Below the pieces are notes generated by a model. The model searched no databases. It saw nothing but the letters and a program-made list of their open reading frames with translations, and was not told the DNA's origin. DNA of 64,000 nt. Origin: Topomyia yanbarensis (taxonomy: Eukaryota > Arthropoda > Insecta > Diptera > Culicidae). The stretch lies in NCBI RefSeq assembly GCF_030247195.1, contig NC_080670.1:34520497-34584496 (forward strand), given 5' to 3'. The first letter of the stretch is position 1, and each line of letters opens with the position of its first letter. The position numbers were made by a program, and so were the translations under genes. Below, in pieces: positions 34,331 through 44,775 of the stretch.

Positions 34331-35685
34331 TTGAATAAAAATTATTGATTGCAAAACGCAGTAAAGTGGCAGATGTGCGGTGAGAGTGTTAAAGCGCTTG
34401 TTGTCGGTCGTGGGTGCAAAAATAGTTTAGATGTTTCTCCGACCCCTGCTGCATTTGGGAGCGACAAATAGTGTGCACACGTACGAATGTGCGTGTGTTT
34501 GTTGATGTGAAAGCAGCTGATGTATGATGCTACTTCAGATGGGAAAATAGTAAAAGTGTGCAACGGGGCTGTATAGTTGGCTGCAGTTCAGGATAGGGGT
34601 TCGGACGACGGGAAAGCAATATTTAAACGAAATTAGTTTTTTTCTAGTATCTGCGGAGAAATGTGCATGCAATATGTGTTCGTGCTTCTAAATGTCCGTG
34701 ATATGTGTTATTGAAACGGTGTTCGCTCATTATATGGAATAGTTTGACGGTTGGGTTCTTCAACCGAATACTTTAAACTGCTCAAACGAAAATACCTTTA
34801 AAGAGGGCCCAAAAAATCTAGCAAAATTCGTTGTATTTCATATTCAGCACAGCTGTTGAAATTATATAATGTTGATGCATTTGTGAAGCCCATTCATTCG
34901 TAAAAGTAGCAGTGAATCCGATTTTCTTTAGAAGAAAATAGCTGCCGACTGTGTTGGCGTCGATGTTTACTGCTAAATGTAGCAATTAGGACAACATCTC
35001 CCGAGAAGGCCTGTATTCTGTCGGCGTATACAATAGGTTAGTTTTGATTTTTTTTTGATAATGAGTGTTATGAATGGGGGTTGTTTCAATTACACCGTAC
35101 CTCGATCCTGAAGGTTGGACGGCAACTTTTGCGAGAGGACCTATGAATTCACTAATATTCTTACCTAATTGTGTAAAGTGTCTTATATAAATAGTTTGGA
35201 CGAAGAGACGAATAGTGTTCAAATACACGGGAAAATTACAAGATGAAAAACTATGATCATTTAATGACTTCAAAAAATACTATGAAGTAAGCTTATGGTG
35301 TATGGAATTGTACATGCTACTACACTGGACGATAGAGATAGAATTATTGCACCCATGACTATCTACAGCCATATAGTAAAAAAAAACGAAAATTTACCAA
35401 GTAATAAAAAAATTACCATAACTGACCACAAAACTAGAAAATTTTCTGACAAAATAATTATAGTGAATATTCGTAAAATGAAAAAAAAAAAAAACGGTAG
35501 TCCTGGGCTCTAAGACTCGCCCTGAAAACTCAGAAAGTAATTTTCGAATAATAACAGAACTATAAGAAAAAAAAATAATGCACATTTTACACGTTGCTAA
35601 CAAAAACACAAGGTTGTTAAAATCCTAGCAAGAAAGCTGTACAAAAACCTTCTGTCCCAGTACAACGGAGCTACATTGAAATGGA
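34331..35685. other. unassigned sequence
   Basis: No recognised repeat or gene. AT-rich with homopolymer tracts at 35310-35600. Confidence 0.45.
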
Positions 35686-35689
35686 CTTT

Positions 35690-35890
35690 GAAAAAATGAA
35701 AACCGGCATTCTATCCACCCAATCCAGTCTTCCTGGCTGTAGACCAACATTTTCCGAACTTTTTTATTGCATTGGTGACAGTTGATTTGGTCACATTCAA
35801 CAATCTCGCTTACTTGGCGGATAGAGTTCGGATTTTTGCGATGCGCGAGCAAAATTTTACTCCGTTGCTCCTCTTGCTCCCATGCCATTT
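35690..35890 (-). pseudogene. Tc1/mariner transposase N-terminal relic
   Basis: On the minus strand an ATG at 35888 starts MAWEQEEQRSKILLAHRKNP. After a frameshift near 35800 the reading continues VTKSTVTNAIKKFGKCWSTA, then RKTGLGG. The order, a first helix-turn-helix then K-S-T-V-x-N-x-I-K-(K/R)-(F/Y) followed by an R-K-(T/P)-G hook, is that of Tc1/mariner DNA-binding domains. At least one stop and one frameshift are present, and the catalytic domain is absent. A dead fragment. Confidence 0.65.
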
Positions 35891-35894
35891 TCAC

Positions 35895-36357
35895 AACTGA
35901 AAAGCAAATGTCCAAAGTAAAAAGTAAGCATGATCTGATGAAGTCTTTGTTTTCGTTTATGCATAGAGGTTTTGAACCTTCGGGTCATGGAGAAAAATCT
36001 CTGCCTTATGCGCGAAGTTGGGAATCCAGGTGAGCTGCGTGCAAACAAAGACTTCTCTTTGATCTTGTTCGTCGGCGGTGTCGCCAACTTTTCCATAATT
36101 CTCTTTAGTGTTTTCTCTTTTACTACGTTTCTCGCTACCTTCTGATACTTAAACTACATTTTTATTCACCCTATTTCTTTGTTTTTTATTTATTTATTTG
36201 GTGTTTGATGATTTTACATTGATGTATGCATTATGCTATCTTTCTCCTCAGTGGAGCAAAAATTAGGTAGAAAGTATTTTTCTCCACACTGGATGATTTT
36301 TAAAAATCAAATTTGCGTGTAAAGGGGGATAAAATCTATAACTGAATTAGTTATGCG
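35895..36357. other. unassigned AT-rich sequence
   Basis: No gene or bounded repeat recognised. Confidence 0.5.
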
Positions 36358-36713
36358 ATTTACGCGCCGCCCTTGTCTGATCAGAATCCGACATTAACTT
36401 AGTGACAGCACTAAGCTAGCGCCGGATTGACGCGAGCTCCATAAACGAAAACACTATTTGTGTTTCTGAGCAATCCTCTAGTCCTGCGCTATGCCCGCAT
36501 AGCATAGCGTAGTGCATATTTTAAATTCTTTTTATTTTAATTTTTTATTTTAACATAAAATATTGTATTGGCTTGCTAAACCATAACAACCTTTGATTTC
36601 ATTCACATAAGCAAATGTTGTTTCCGTTTTTGGAACTAGCGTCAATCCGGCGCTAGCTTAGTCCTGTCACTAAATTGGTGTCGGATTCTGTTGAGACGAA
36701 GTCGAAACACGCA
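36358..36713. mobile_element. MITE family E, copy 1
   Basis: The left arm (CAGAATCCGACATTAACTTA, then AGCTAGCGCCGGATTGACGC) pairs with the right arm (GCGTCAATCCGGCGCTAGCT, then ATTGGTGTCGGATTCTG). The right end TGAGACGAAGTCGAAACACGC matches the ends of copy 2 at 45363. The left end is eroded. Non-coding. Confidence 0.8.
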
Positions 36714-37288
36714 TGCCAACACTATGTTCAGCATAGAAAAAGCGGATGGCCGATTTTGATTCGGCTAGCTTTTATTAATGTTAATATTTCACTGTAGGGG
36801 AGACTGGGTAGACTTGATCCCCTTTTTATTTTTTGCTTATAACTCTGATAATAATCAACTAATTTCATTCACCCCAAAAGGAACCAAAAAAGTGCTGTGC
36901 TCGTAAAATAAATGGCATTTCAAGGTCATTTTAAAGTGCATCAAGTGTAGTGAATATGGTGTTCAAAAGTACAAATTCATCCACCAGAGGGGGCGGATTT
37001 TAAAACTATTCAAAATTCACATTTTGCAAAAATGTGTGGTGACTTGATCCTTTACCTGAGGAGATTTGATTCCTCTAGAGTAGAACCAACATAATTTAAA
37101 AAAAAAACATGAAAATCATGTTTTCGGATAGCGCTAAGCAAAAAAAATAAAATTGTATCCGTTTGCAGCATTTGATTGATGTTTATTTTATTTTATACAT
37201 ATCATTTAATAGAAGAAAAAAAACATGATCCTGATGGTCGAAATTTTAGGGTCAAATTCGGAACTGGTTTTAATATTCTTCGCTAATT

Positions 37289-39064
37289 TTACAAAAGTTT
37301 TCTTGATTTCTTCCCTTTCTTCTTTCCCTTCTCTTGACTATTATATTTTTCTTGTTTTATCTCCAACGCTGCCTCTAGTTTAATTTTAACTGGTGTATCT
37401 GTAAGAATCTGTGTTTCTCCACGTTTGCGCCCTTTTCTGTTGTTCTTACGTGGCGATGCTTTGGGAAAGGGTTGGATTTCCTCCGGTGTTCTGATTTTCA
37501 TACATCCATTTGATTGAGTTGAATTAGAGTGTTCGAATTGTTCCAATTTAATTATTTTATTTTCAGGGGTTGGTGGGTTCACTGAAGGAGTAACTTGACT
37601 TGAAGGTTTAGTTTCCTTTGCACAGACGGAGCGAAATCTGGCTGGCTTACGTCGACATCTCGTTCTTGATTGTTGAGGTGCTTTGGCGACAGTAGTCGGC
37701 TCATTTTTATACAATAAACGGTCTTTGCTGTTCCCTGACTCAAAAGGCGAAGCTTCAGAAGTAGATTTAGGAGCTGTGATTTCTTGAATAGAAATATCGT
37801 TTTCCGCCGGGTGCTCGTTTTGAGGTATTGGTCTGTCAGTTACATACGACAAGAGATAATCAGCGTCATTGAAAATGTTAGAATTTAGAGGATGAATTCC
37901 AGAGACTCGAAAACCACTTCGTATGTTTTCCGCAGTAAATGCTCTTGTGAAGGCTTTTGCAAAACATTCCGCTATTTCATAAATTGTTATAGTTTTACCT
38001 CCATGTTGTGCCATCCAATCATCACAGGCACTGTTATAATAAGCCTTCAGTGGCCCGTATACCGTTCTATCTAAAGGTTGCAGTTTATGCGAAGTGTGAG
38101 GAGGAATAGTCAATAGGTGAATTCCGTGCGATTTGGCGAAATTCAGTGAATCGATACTGGTATGGCTATCGTGATTGTCCATAATTATTAAAGACGGATT
38201 TTCAATTGAGCATTTGGCATATTTAACAAAATGCTCAAGAAATTTAACAAAATTCGGTGCTGTCATCCAGCCGCTTGGATAAACACAGCCTTGAGTTCCA
38301 ACGGGCGAGTTATTCAACATTCTGTCCTGCCAATTTTTCCGAGGAAACACCATGAAAGGAGGAATGTTCTCTCCTCTAGCGTTTATTGCACAACATGCTG
38401 TCACCAGTTCGCCTCGTTCTCCTGACGTCGCTTTGCTTACCTGCTTTGTCCCTTTTGGGGCTAAAATTTTCTTTGGCTTATGGACTGTTGTGAGGCCAGT
38501 CTCATCAATATTCCAGATGGACTCGGGTCCGAATGAGAATCGATTCATCAGACTGCGAAGGTTTTCGAAAAAAATTTCCACGTTGTTTCTATTGAAGCTT
38601 GTGGCACGACTCAAACTTGTTGGCTCAGCTACTCGCAAGGAGAGCCGTCTGCAGCGGCGCATAAAACCGTAATACCACTCAACACCAGCTATCTCGTTTT
38701 TCCATCTGGCAGCAATTGGCGTCCCGTTTTGTATCGCAAATTGAAAGGCAAGTTTACGCACAGAAAGTGGAGTTATTCCATGATTAAGTTTGCTTGCCAT
38801 TTCGATGTAGTCCGCTAGTAAAGTCTCCTCTTCGTTTGAAAAAGCGCGTGAATGTGCCCGATAATCTGGTTGATAGCTAATAACATCCGGCTCAGTTGCT
38901 TTCTGCCGGCGACTGTATCTTTTTAATGTCATGACAGGCACATCAAAGATCCTAGCTGTCGTTTTAATCGGGTTTCCTTCTGATACAAACCATACAGCCA
39001 GTTTCAGATTTTCCGGGTTTATGGGAATGCGCTTTTTTCCCGAGGATTTGTACACTCTTGGCAT
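37289..39064 (-). CDS. pogo/Tigger-type transposase (DD35D), intact
   Basis: 591 aa from a real ATG, no internal stop. Residues about 15-55 form a psq/CENP-B-type helix-turn-helix (NLKLAVWFVSEGNPIKTTAR, then TLKRYSRR). Residues about 75-140 resemble a second CENP-B-like DNA-binding helix set ending in GVEWYYGFMRR. The DDE superfamily endonuclease core has D187 (WNIDETG), D296 (IIMDNHDSH) and D332 (KLQPLDRTVYGPLK), with exactly 35 residues between the last two. The C-terminal 130 residues are basic, ending KKKGKKSRKLL, probably nuclear-targeting or DNA-binding. It excises and inserts DNA at TA. An AATAAA-type signal lies about 100 bp past the stop on the minus strand. All catalytic residues are present, so activity or recent activity is possible. 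Domestication cannot be excluded, but the intact element ends argue for a transposon. Confidence 0.95.
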   Translation of the reverse strand: MPRVYKSSGKKRIPINPENLKLAVWFVSEGNPIKTTARIFDVPVMTLKRYSRRQKATEPDVISYQPDYRAHSRAFSNEEETLLADYIEMASKLNHGITPLSVRKLAFQFAIQNGTPIAARWKNEIAGVEWYYGFMRRCRRLSLRVAEPTSLSRATSFNRNNVEIFFENLRSLMNRFSFGPESIWNIDETGLTTVHKPKKILAPKGTKQVSKATSGERGELVTACCAINARGENIPPFMVFPRKNWQDRMLNNSPVGTQGCVYPSGWMTAPNFVKFLEHFVKYAKCSIENPSLIIMDNHDSHTSIDSLNFAKSHGIHLLTIPPHTSHKLQPLDRTVYGPLKAYYNSACDDWMAQHGGKTITIYEIAECFAKAFTRAFTAENIRSGFRVSGIHPLNSNIFNDADYLLSYVTDRPIPQNEHPAENDISIQEITAPKSTSEASPFESGNSKDRLLYKNEPTTVAKAPQQSRTRCRRKPARFRSVCAKETKPSSQVTPSVNPPTPENKIIKLEQFEHSNSTQSNGCMKIRTPEEIQPFPKASPRKNNRKGRKRGETQILTDTPVKIKLEAALEIKQEKYNSQEKGKKKGKKSRKLL

Positions 39065-39385
39065 TCTGAAAAATACATCATCAAAACATTGAAAATGTGA
39101 CTAAGAGATGCGAAAGTGCATTTGCTCACCTGAGGTCCAGTCAAATAGCAGGAAAACGAATAAATACTAGATTTTCCGTCAGGAAAAAACGGCAATCAAA
39201 ACAATGCGGGCAAAATAATATTATGACAGGTATCCGAAAAACGCCAGTGCTGCTAGTATATCTTTCTCTAAATGATTTCGTTCGTTATTTTGTCTAGAAA
39301 AATAAATGATTCTTCAATGAAAACTGGCAGGCATTCTGCGTAAATGTATTTTGTATATCTTTGAATGACTCGAATGTGTGCGTTT

Positions 39386-39431
39386 GTAATAATTATGAGG
39401 ATCGTGTACAAATGATCCTCATAATTATTAC
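39386..39431. repeat. perfect 18-bp inverted repeat upstream of transposase
   Basis: GTAATAATTATGAGGATC (39386-39403) and GATCCTCATAATTATTAC (39414-39431) are exact complements with a 10-bp loop. The hairpin lies about 320 bp upstream of the transposase ATG, inside the transposon. It could be a regulatory or binding site, or a tiny insertion. Confidence 0.85.
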
Positions 39432-39832
39432 GATTACAGGGATCAAGTGTTCTCGTTGATAGGATTTTATAAATATGGTATTTTAAGTAAATGTTTCCTG
39501 TTTTTGCAATCAAACATACTACTGACGCTAATAGAAATCACCAAAAAGCAATTTTCTTTTCAAAACCCTTGCGGAAAAATCGTTATTTTGTCTTATAAAA
39601 TATTTGAAAAGTTCGTAAAAAGATTTATGAGAGGAGCGCAAATCATTTTTTTCTGTAACATCAAATATCTTCTCAAAAACTGTTGGTAAGCTTGTAAATT
39701 GTTTTTGAAACATCATATATTCCCAAATGTGTCATTTTTTATATATATTGCAATACTTTTATGTTAATAGATTAAGAGATATGGCCATGGGATCACACGT
39801 CCCCAAGGAACAAGTGTCCTCACTTTCCCCTA

Positions 39833-40689
39833 CTAGTAAAATGCAAAAGACAAAAATGGGGGGCTGCTTACAACCGGAGCCGGCTTGCAACCGACGACCT
39901 TGCCCTATTCAAATCGGTTTTAGATATTTTCTTCGGTACATAATGATTTTAAATAAATTTTATTAGTGAAACCCTGTTTCCCGCAGAGCGTGGTGCGTGG
40001 AAATTGCATGAGCAATTATTCGTTACCGCACCGATTAATCAGGCAGTAAACGCCTGTTTCTAGATTTTGTAAATATACGGAATAAGATCATGTAATTGCA
40101 CCTCTATTTTATCATCATTCAAACACACGAGGATCTTGATTTTAAGATCATCACAATCAATAACGTTTTTAAGAAGAAGAAATATTTTTGCCTGTGTCAA
40201 TTTGTTGACTGTTTTACTACCTTAAATTAAAACAAAATTTGTGATGAAAAACCCATTCCAGCCCCATCCAAAAATGTGAACTTTCATCTTTATTTCCCTA
40301 TTTCAACAGTCTAGAACAGAAAATTGAAGCCCTGGGTGCAATTATTTTTTGTTTAGAAATAATATAAAATATCTCATAAGTCGACAGTCTTAAATAAAAT
40401 AAAAATTCAAAATCTTTTGTATCAGACTTGGTAAAACGTATTTCTGTGAAATCATTTTTATAAGATGACTTCCCCCTTCCAACTACCCAAGACAACAGTC
40501 ACTGCACTCACTTTATTTTCTGCTTCTGCTTGAGCCAACGAAGCGAACAACACAAAACAGTATCCAGTGTTCATTGTCTGAAGAAGTAAGGGATCTGATA
40601 CTTGAATTCTTGTCGTGGTGATCTTTTGGTTACAATATAAGTGATCTTAAAATCAAAAATACGGAAATCATATTGACTTTAGACCTTTT
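39833..40689. other. unassigned sequence
   Basis: No recognised gene or repeat between the pogo element and the ORF1 relic. Confidence 0.45.
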
Positions 40690-41260
40690 CGAATGACGAG
40701 TATTTGCTAGGCGAACATTTGCCAAAAGTTTTCAGAGCTTACCGAAGTCACCTTTATCCAGTTCCATCATATCAGGTACTCAGTACTGATAACGTTCAAC
40801 GAATAAATCATTTTGCATAACAATCTTTAACACGGCGTCGTACTCTATGTGGATAATGGCAAAATCGAGACACTACTACTTAATCTGATACCACGTACTT
40901 GCGATATGGCCTTAAAAAAATCATATCGCGATACGGAAATTCGAGTTCAGTTATACAATATACATGGAAAAAAATATTTCTACGACCTTCCTACCTGTCC
41001 CTACAATACAGAACATAAGACACTATCATTCCACAGACAACGCTTTGTACTTATCACGAACAGATTCTTACCACCCGTTCTATGATCAAATAGCTCAACA
41101 GTGTAAACCATGAACAGCAGCCACTAAGAAAACTTATCTTTAACAATCAAATCCCAAACACAAGCTTCAACATCGTCACCACAAACGATTGCCAGATTTA
41201 TGGCTGCTGTTTAGGAATTAATGGCATAACTGCAAAACCGTAAAAAACTGTGCAATGAAG
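40690..41260 (+). pseudogene. decayed second copy of the LINE ORF1
   Basis: Diverged relative of 6880-7470. Shared landmarks in order are CATCCAGTTGGA-like, CTGATAACGTTCAAC, GTGGATAATGGCAAAATCGA (against GTATATGGATAACGGAAAC), ATACCACGTACTTGCGATAT, and CAAACGATTGCCAGATTTAT plus GGCTGCTGTT. Stops and indels fill all frames. The left SINE copy begins about 50 bp downstream. Confidence 0.75.
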
Positions 41261-41329
41261 AACATACGACCGCGGGCGAATTAATAAAAACGTTGATTAC
41301 GATTTTCCAATGAAATTCTTATAATTGAA

Positions 41330-41868
41330 CTTGAGCTTGAGCTTGTGCGACCCACCCTTAGCTGCTACTCCGTTATCGATCTGGACTAGCTGAAGTCGCA
41401 CAGGGAATAAGTAGATAATTATGCTTGGGAGTAGCGAAACATCTTTCAATGTGCAACTCCAGGTACTCCGAAAGTGTTATTGATGAATACCGGCGCCGGC
41501 CAGGCCCGAACGTAGATCGTGGAAGGAAAGGGAAGGAATGGTTAGTTCGATACTTGCTTTTGCTAGAGGCCGTATATATTACTGCACACTCCACAAGTAT
41601 CACGGGAGGAGGATATTTGTTAGTAAGTATAGAAGTTGGATTTTATTTCTTCTTTACCGACGTCAGAGAGGTGACTCCACTATCTGGACTAGATATCGAT
41701 CCATCGACTCATGGACCGGGGACCAACGACTTTATTTCCCTTCCGAAGGAAGGCGTGGCCACAGATTTTTTCACCTCAGAAAAATCTTAACGACCTCGGC
41801 TGGAATTGAACGCAGGCCAACTGGAATGAGTGGTGGTCACGCTTACCACTCAACCACCGGCGCCGTCT
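41330..41868 (-). mobile_element. 539-bp tRNA-derived SINE, family S copy 1
   Basis: Read on the minus strand. The head starts AGACGGCGCCGGTGGTTGAG and has an A-box-like TGGTTGAGTGGTAAGCG and a B box GTTCAATTCC. A long body follows, then GGGTCGCACAAGCTCAAGCT with a CAAGCT-type tail repeat. A 22-bp direct repeat starting CAATGAAATTC flanks it at 41308-41329 and 41869-41890. The TSD, pol III boxes and short-repeat tail identify a retroposed SINE. ORFs in it are not genes. Confidence 0.88.
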
Positions 41869-41909
41869 CAATGAAATTCTTATAATTGAAAAGACGACTA
41901 ACTGAACTA

Positions 41910-42035
41910 ACACTCGAAAACAATGTTTCGGCAACTTCAAATATATTTTACTTGTGACTGTGGTTGCATGAGTCGTGATGGCGTCACTGACATATTCGCT
42001 AGCATACGGAGGACAGACCACTAGTGAAACATTAT
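41910..42035 (-). repeat. dispersed repeat C, copy 2
   Basis: Partner of 23726-23864. The minus frame reads CPPYASEYVSDAITTHATTV. See copy 1. Confidence 0.5.
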
Positions 42036-42487
42036 CTTCAAGCATGGAAAATAAGTGTTTCGGACCGTGTATAAAAGATGGTGCTAGTGTTCTGGTAACA
42101 TGGGCGAAACGATATTTTTGGAGGTATGTCTTAATGGGGTTATGTGAAATGGATTCACCATATCGGTTATAGTTCTCGAATGGTTTCTATTTATAAAGCT
42201 TGTGATCCGTTAATTTTTAAAGCTCCCTGTTTATCAGTTGAGATAATTTGGTGTATTCCAAGTATTGAAATCATCTCCTTAATTACAGATTTAAATTTTT
42301 AAATATTTTAGAACAATGGAAAGGTTATGTGAGAATTCTAAGAACTTCCACTGAATCCGATTTTTTATTGTGAAAACATCTTATAGCATGTGGTTAAAAT
42401 GTAGTGAATATGAGAGATATAAAACATCCTAATAAAACACTTTTATGCGTTTCGTTTTTGAGCTGAAATGTGTCCGGATTTGATCAA

Positions 42488-43726
42488 CTGGTGGTTGAGT
42501 GGTAAGCGTGACCGCCACCCATCCCAGCTGATTTGGGTTCAATCCCAGCCGAGGTCGTTAATATTTTTCTCAGGTGAAAAAATATGTGGTCACGTTTTCC
42601 TTCGAAAGGGAAGTAAAGCCGTTGGTCACCATGAGTTGATGGGTCGATATCTAGTCCAGATAGTGGAGTCACCTCTCTGGCGTCGGTAAAGAAGAAGTAG
42701 AATCCAACTTCTATACTTACTAACAAATATCCTCCTCCCGTGATACTTTTGGAGTGCGCAGTAGTATATACGGCCTCTAGCAAAAGCTAGTATCGGACTA
42801 ACCAATCTTTCCCTTTTCTTTCGCGATCTACGTTCAGGCCTAGCCGGCGCACAGTGTTTTAAAACGTCGTTTTCCTGCTCAAAATTAATAGCGTCTAAAC
42901 CGTTGACTTTAGATATATAGTTTGTTCGGATAAGTTGTTGTTCTTATGATTGCACATCCACAGGAGTATACCGTTCAGTGATTAATTCACCTATAAGTGA
43001 TATAATAATATTTTTTTTCGAACTAATTAAGATAGAGACTTTGTGTCTTCGGCAAAGTTGTAGCAAATGTTACTGCAAAAGAAATTATTTAAGGTGGAAG
43101 TTACCACAACAAAATCGTAAAATTTGGAATATTTTTTTAGATTCAACAGATAGGAAGTGACTATATTCGGAAAAAATATGTGTTTCGATACCGTAAATAA
43201 CTTTGTGGAAGATTCCAAGTAGATACGAGAATGTCTAAAAAAGTTATCATGAAAAAAACTAATTTTAAGGGGTCTTCCATATAATATGTTCCATAACTCC
43301 TAAACTACTAAAGATAGATATATGGTGTCTTTAGCAATTTCTTTTGCAGTAATATTTGCTGCAACTTTGCCGAAGACACAAAGTCTATCTTAATTAGTTC
43401 GGAAAATAAATTTCGTATATCACTTATAGGTGAATTAATTACTGAACGGTATACTCCTGTGGATGCGCAATCATAAGAACAACAACTTATCCGAACAAAC
43501 TATATATCTAAAGTCAACGATTTAGACGTTACTAATTTTGAGCACGAAAACGACGTTTTAAAACACTGTGCGGCGTCGGTATTGATCAATAAACACTTTA
43601 GGATTACCAGGAGTTGCGCATTGAACTATGTTTCGCCACTCCCAAGCATAACTATCTACAGATTCCCACTGGATGTAACTTCAGCTAGTCCAGATCGATA
43701 ACGGAGTAGCAGCCAGGGGTGGTCGC
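42488..43726 (+). mobile_element. SINE family S copy 2, split by a fold-back element
   Basis: Plus-strand copy of the same SINE. It has the head GGTGGTTGAGTGGTAAGCGT, B box GGTTCAATCCC, and a body ending GATAACGGAGTAGCAGCC. It lies in inverted orientation to copy 1 and is interrupted at 42850-43570. The 5' terminal GACGGCGCC of copy 1 is missing, and no target duplication was found, so it is older or truncated. Together the two copies form a large inverted repeat. Confidence 0.85.
42850..43570. mobile_element. 721-bp fold-back element nested in a SINE
   Basis: The terminal CACAGTGTTTTAAAACGTCG is perfectly inverted at the right end, and arms of about 230 bp continue inward (GATAAGTTGTTGTTCTTATG, CACAGGAGTATACCGTTCAG). 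CGGCG flanks both sides (42845-42849 and 43571-43575). Copy 1 of the SINE supplies the uninterrupted sequence, supporting a 5-bp duplication. Non-coding. Confidence 0.9.
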
Positions 43727-43830
43727 GTTTTTTAAATTAAATTAAAATGCGTCAAAAACTGTTGACAACCATAATTGTATGTGTATTTTTGTATCATTTG
43801 GTCTACAATTTAAGTCATAAAAACCTGTTT

Positions 43831-44775
43831 TAATCCACCTAGCGGTGCAATTGTGCCTTTCTCATTTCTCTAAACTATGGCACGGAGGCTTTTTATGTTC
43901 ATCATAATCGTGGAAATGTCCATTACATTCTTAGTACACTTTGCACTTATACACAATGGCATGCCAGCCACGAACTTGATGAGCTACGTGTCGACGGTGA
44001 AACACTTGAAACAAAAAAATATCATACTCCATTAGCCTAATCAGCATTAGATCAATGTTATCTGCTTGCTAACTCAAGAAGAGGGCGAAAGTCCCATGAA
44101 CGAACGACTCCCCAGCTTAAATTGGTATGCTTTGTGATATAGTGGTGGTTTAAAGATGATGGGGTTGAAAGGGAGGGGTATGAGGGCTGGATGGGGTGGT
44201 GGTCTGAGGGGTGATTTAAGGAGATTTTCAAAGGAGGGGCGCGAACAGTAGAGAGGGGGTGTAACCCCTCTCCGTAAACCATCAACTACGCCCCTGTTAA
44301 AATCCAGAAACCCTAAACGAGTCGAAAATTTTTTTTTGCCGGGATTAGGTTGACGTTTTTCAGAGTGACGTTTCATGCACCTTGAACACATTTAGCATCA
44401 AAAATAAAAATTCTATTTTTAATTTTTCCTATAGTTTATATGAGAAATTTCTGTGTGGCCGCACTCTGAAACCCGTAATTCCGGAACCAGAATTCCGATC
44501 GATCCAAAATTCAATAGCAGCCGATGGGAAGATTGCACCTTTCATTTGAGGCTATTCGGTCCAGCCATCTCTGAGAAAAATGAGTGACATTATTTGACAC
44601 ATACGCACATACATACACACACATACATACATACACACACACATACAGACTTTTTCCGATTTCGACGAACTGAGTCAAATGGGATATGACACTCGGCCCT
44701 CCGGGCCGGGATTGCGTTGACGTTTTTCAGAGTGATTGCATAACCTTTCTATATGAGAAAGGCAAAAACGCAATT
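43831..44775. mobile_element. repeat element with CCTTTCTCAT ends
   Basis: Starts near TCCACCTAGCGGTGCAATTG, then GTGCCTTTCTCAT, and ends with ATGAGAAAGGCAAAAACGCA plus ATTG in inverted orientation. GCCGGGATT(A/G)(G/C)GTTGACG followed by TTTTTCAGAGTGA occurs twice, at about 44338 and 44703. A small (ACATAC)n microsatellite lies at about 44605-44650. A partial relative in reverse orientation is at 48222-48445. Non-coding. Confidence 0.65.

Larger units (their letters stand above)
36797..39830 (-). mobile_element. complete pogo/Tigger-type DNA transposon
   Basis: A 3034-bp element flanked by TA on both sides (36795-36796 and 39831-39832). The left end GGGGAGACTGGGTAGACTTG and the inverted right end GGGGAAAGTGAGGACACTTG agree at 18 of the first 24 positions. 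GACTTGATCC occurs at 36811 and again at 37041. The right side has GGATCAAGTG at 39440 and GGAACAAGTG at about 39808, which are likely transposase-binding repeats. A single uninterrupted transposase gene fills the middle. It looks structurally complete. Confidence 0.9.

Noticed and set aside
38231..38672. Plus-strand ORFs opposite the transposase
   Set aside because: Antisense shadows of an intact, motif-bearing minus-strand gene.
41373..42783. Overlapping ORFs of 76-121 codons near 41.4-42.8 kb
   Set aside because: They lie inside the two inverted SINE copies and mirror each other.
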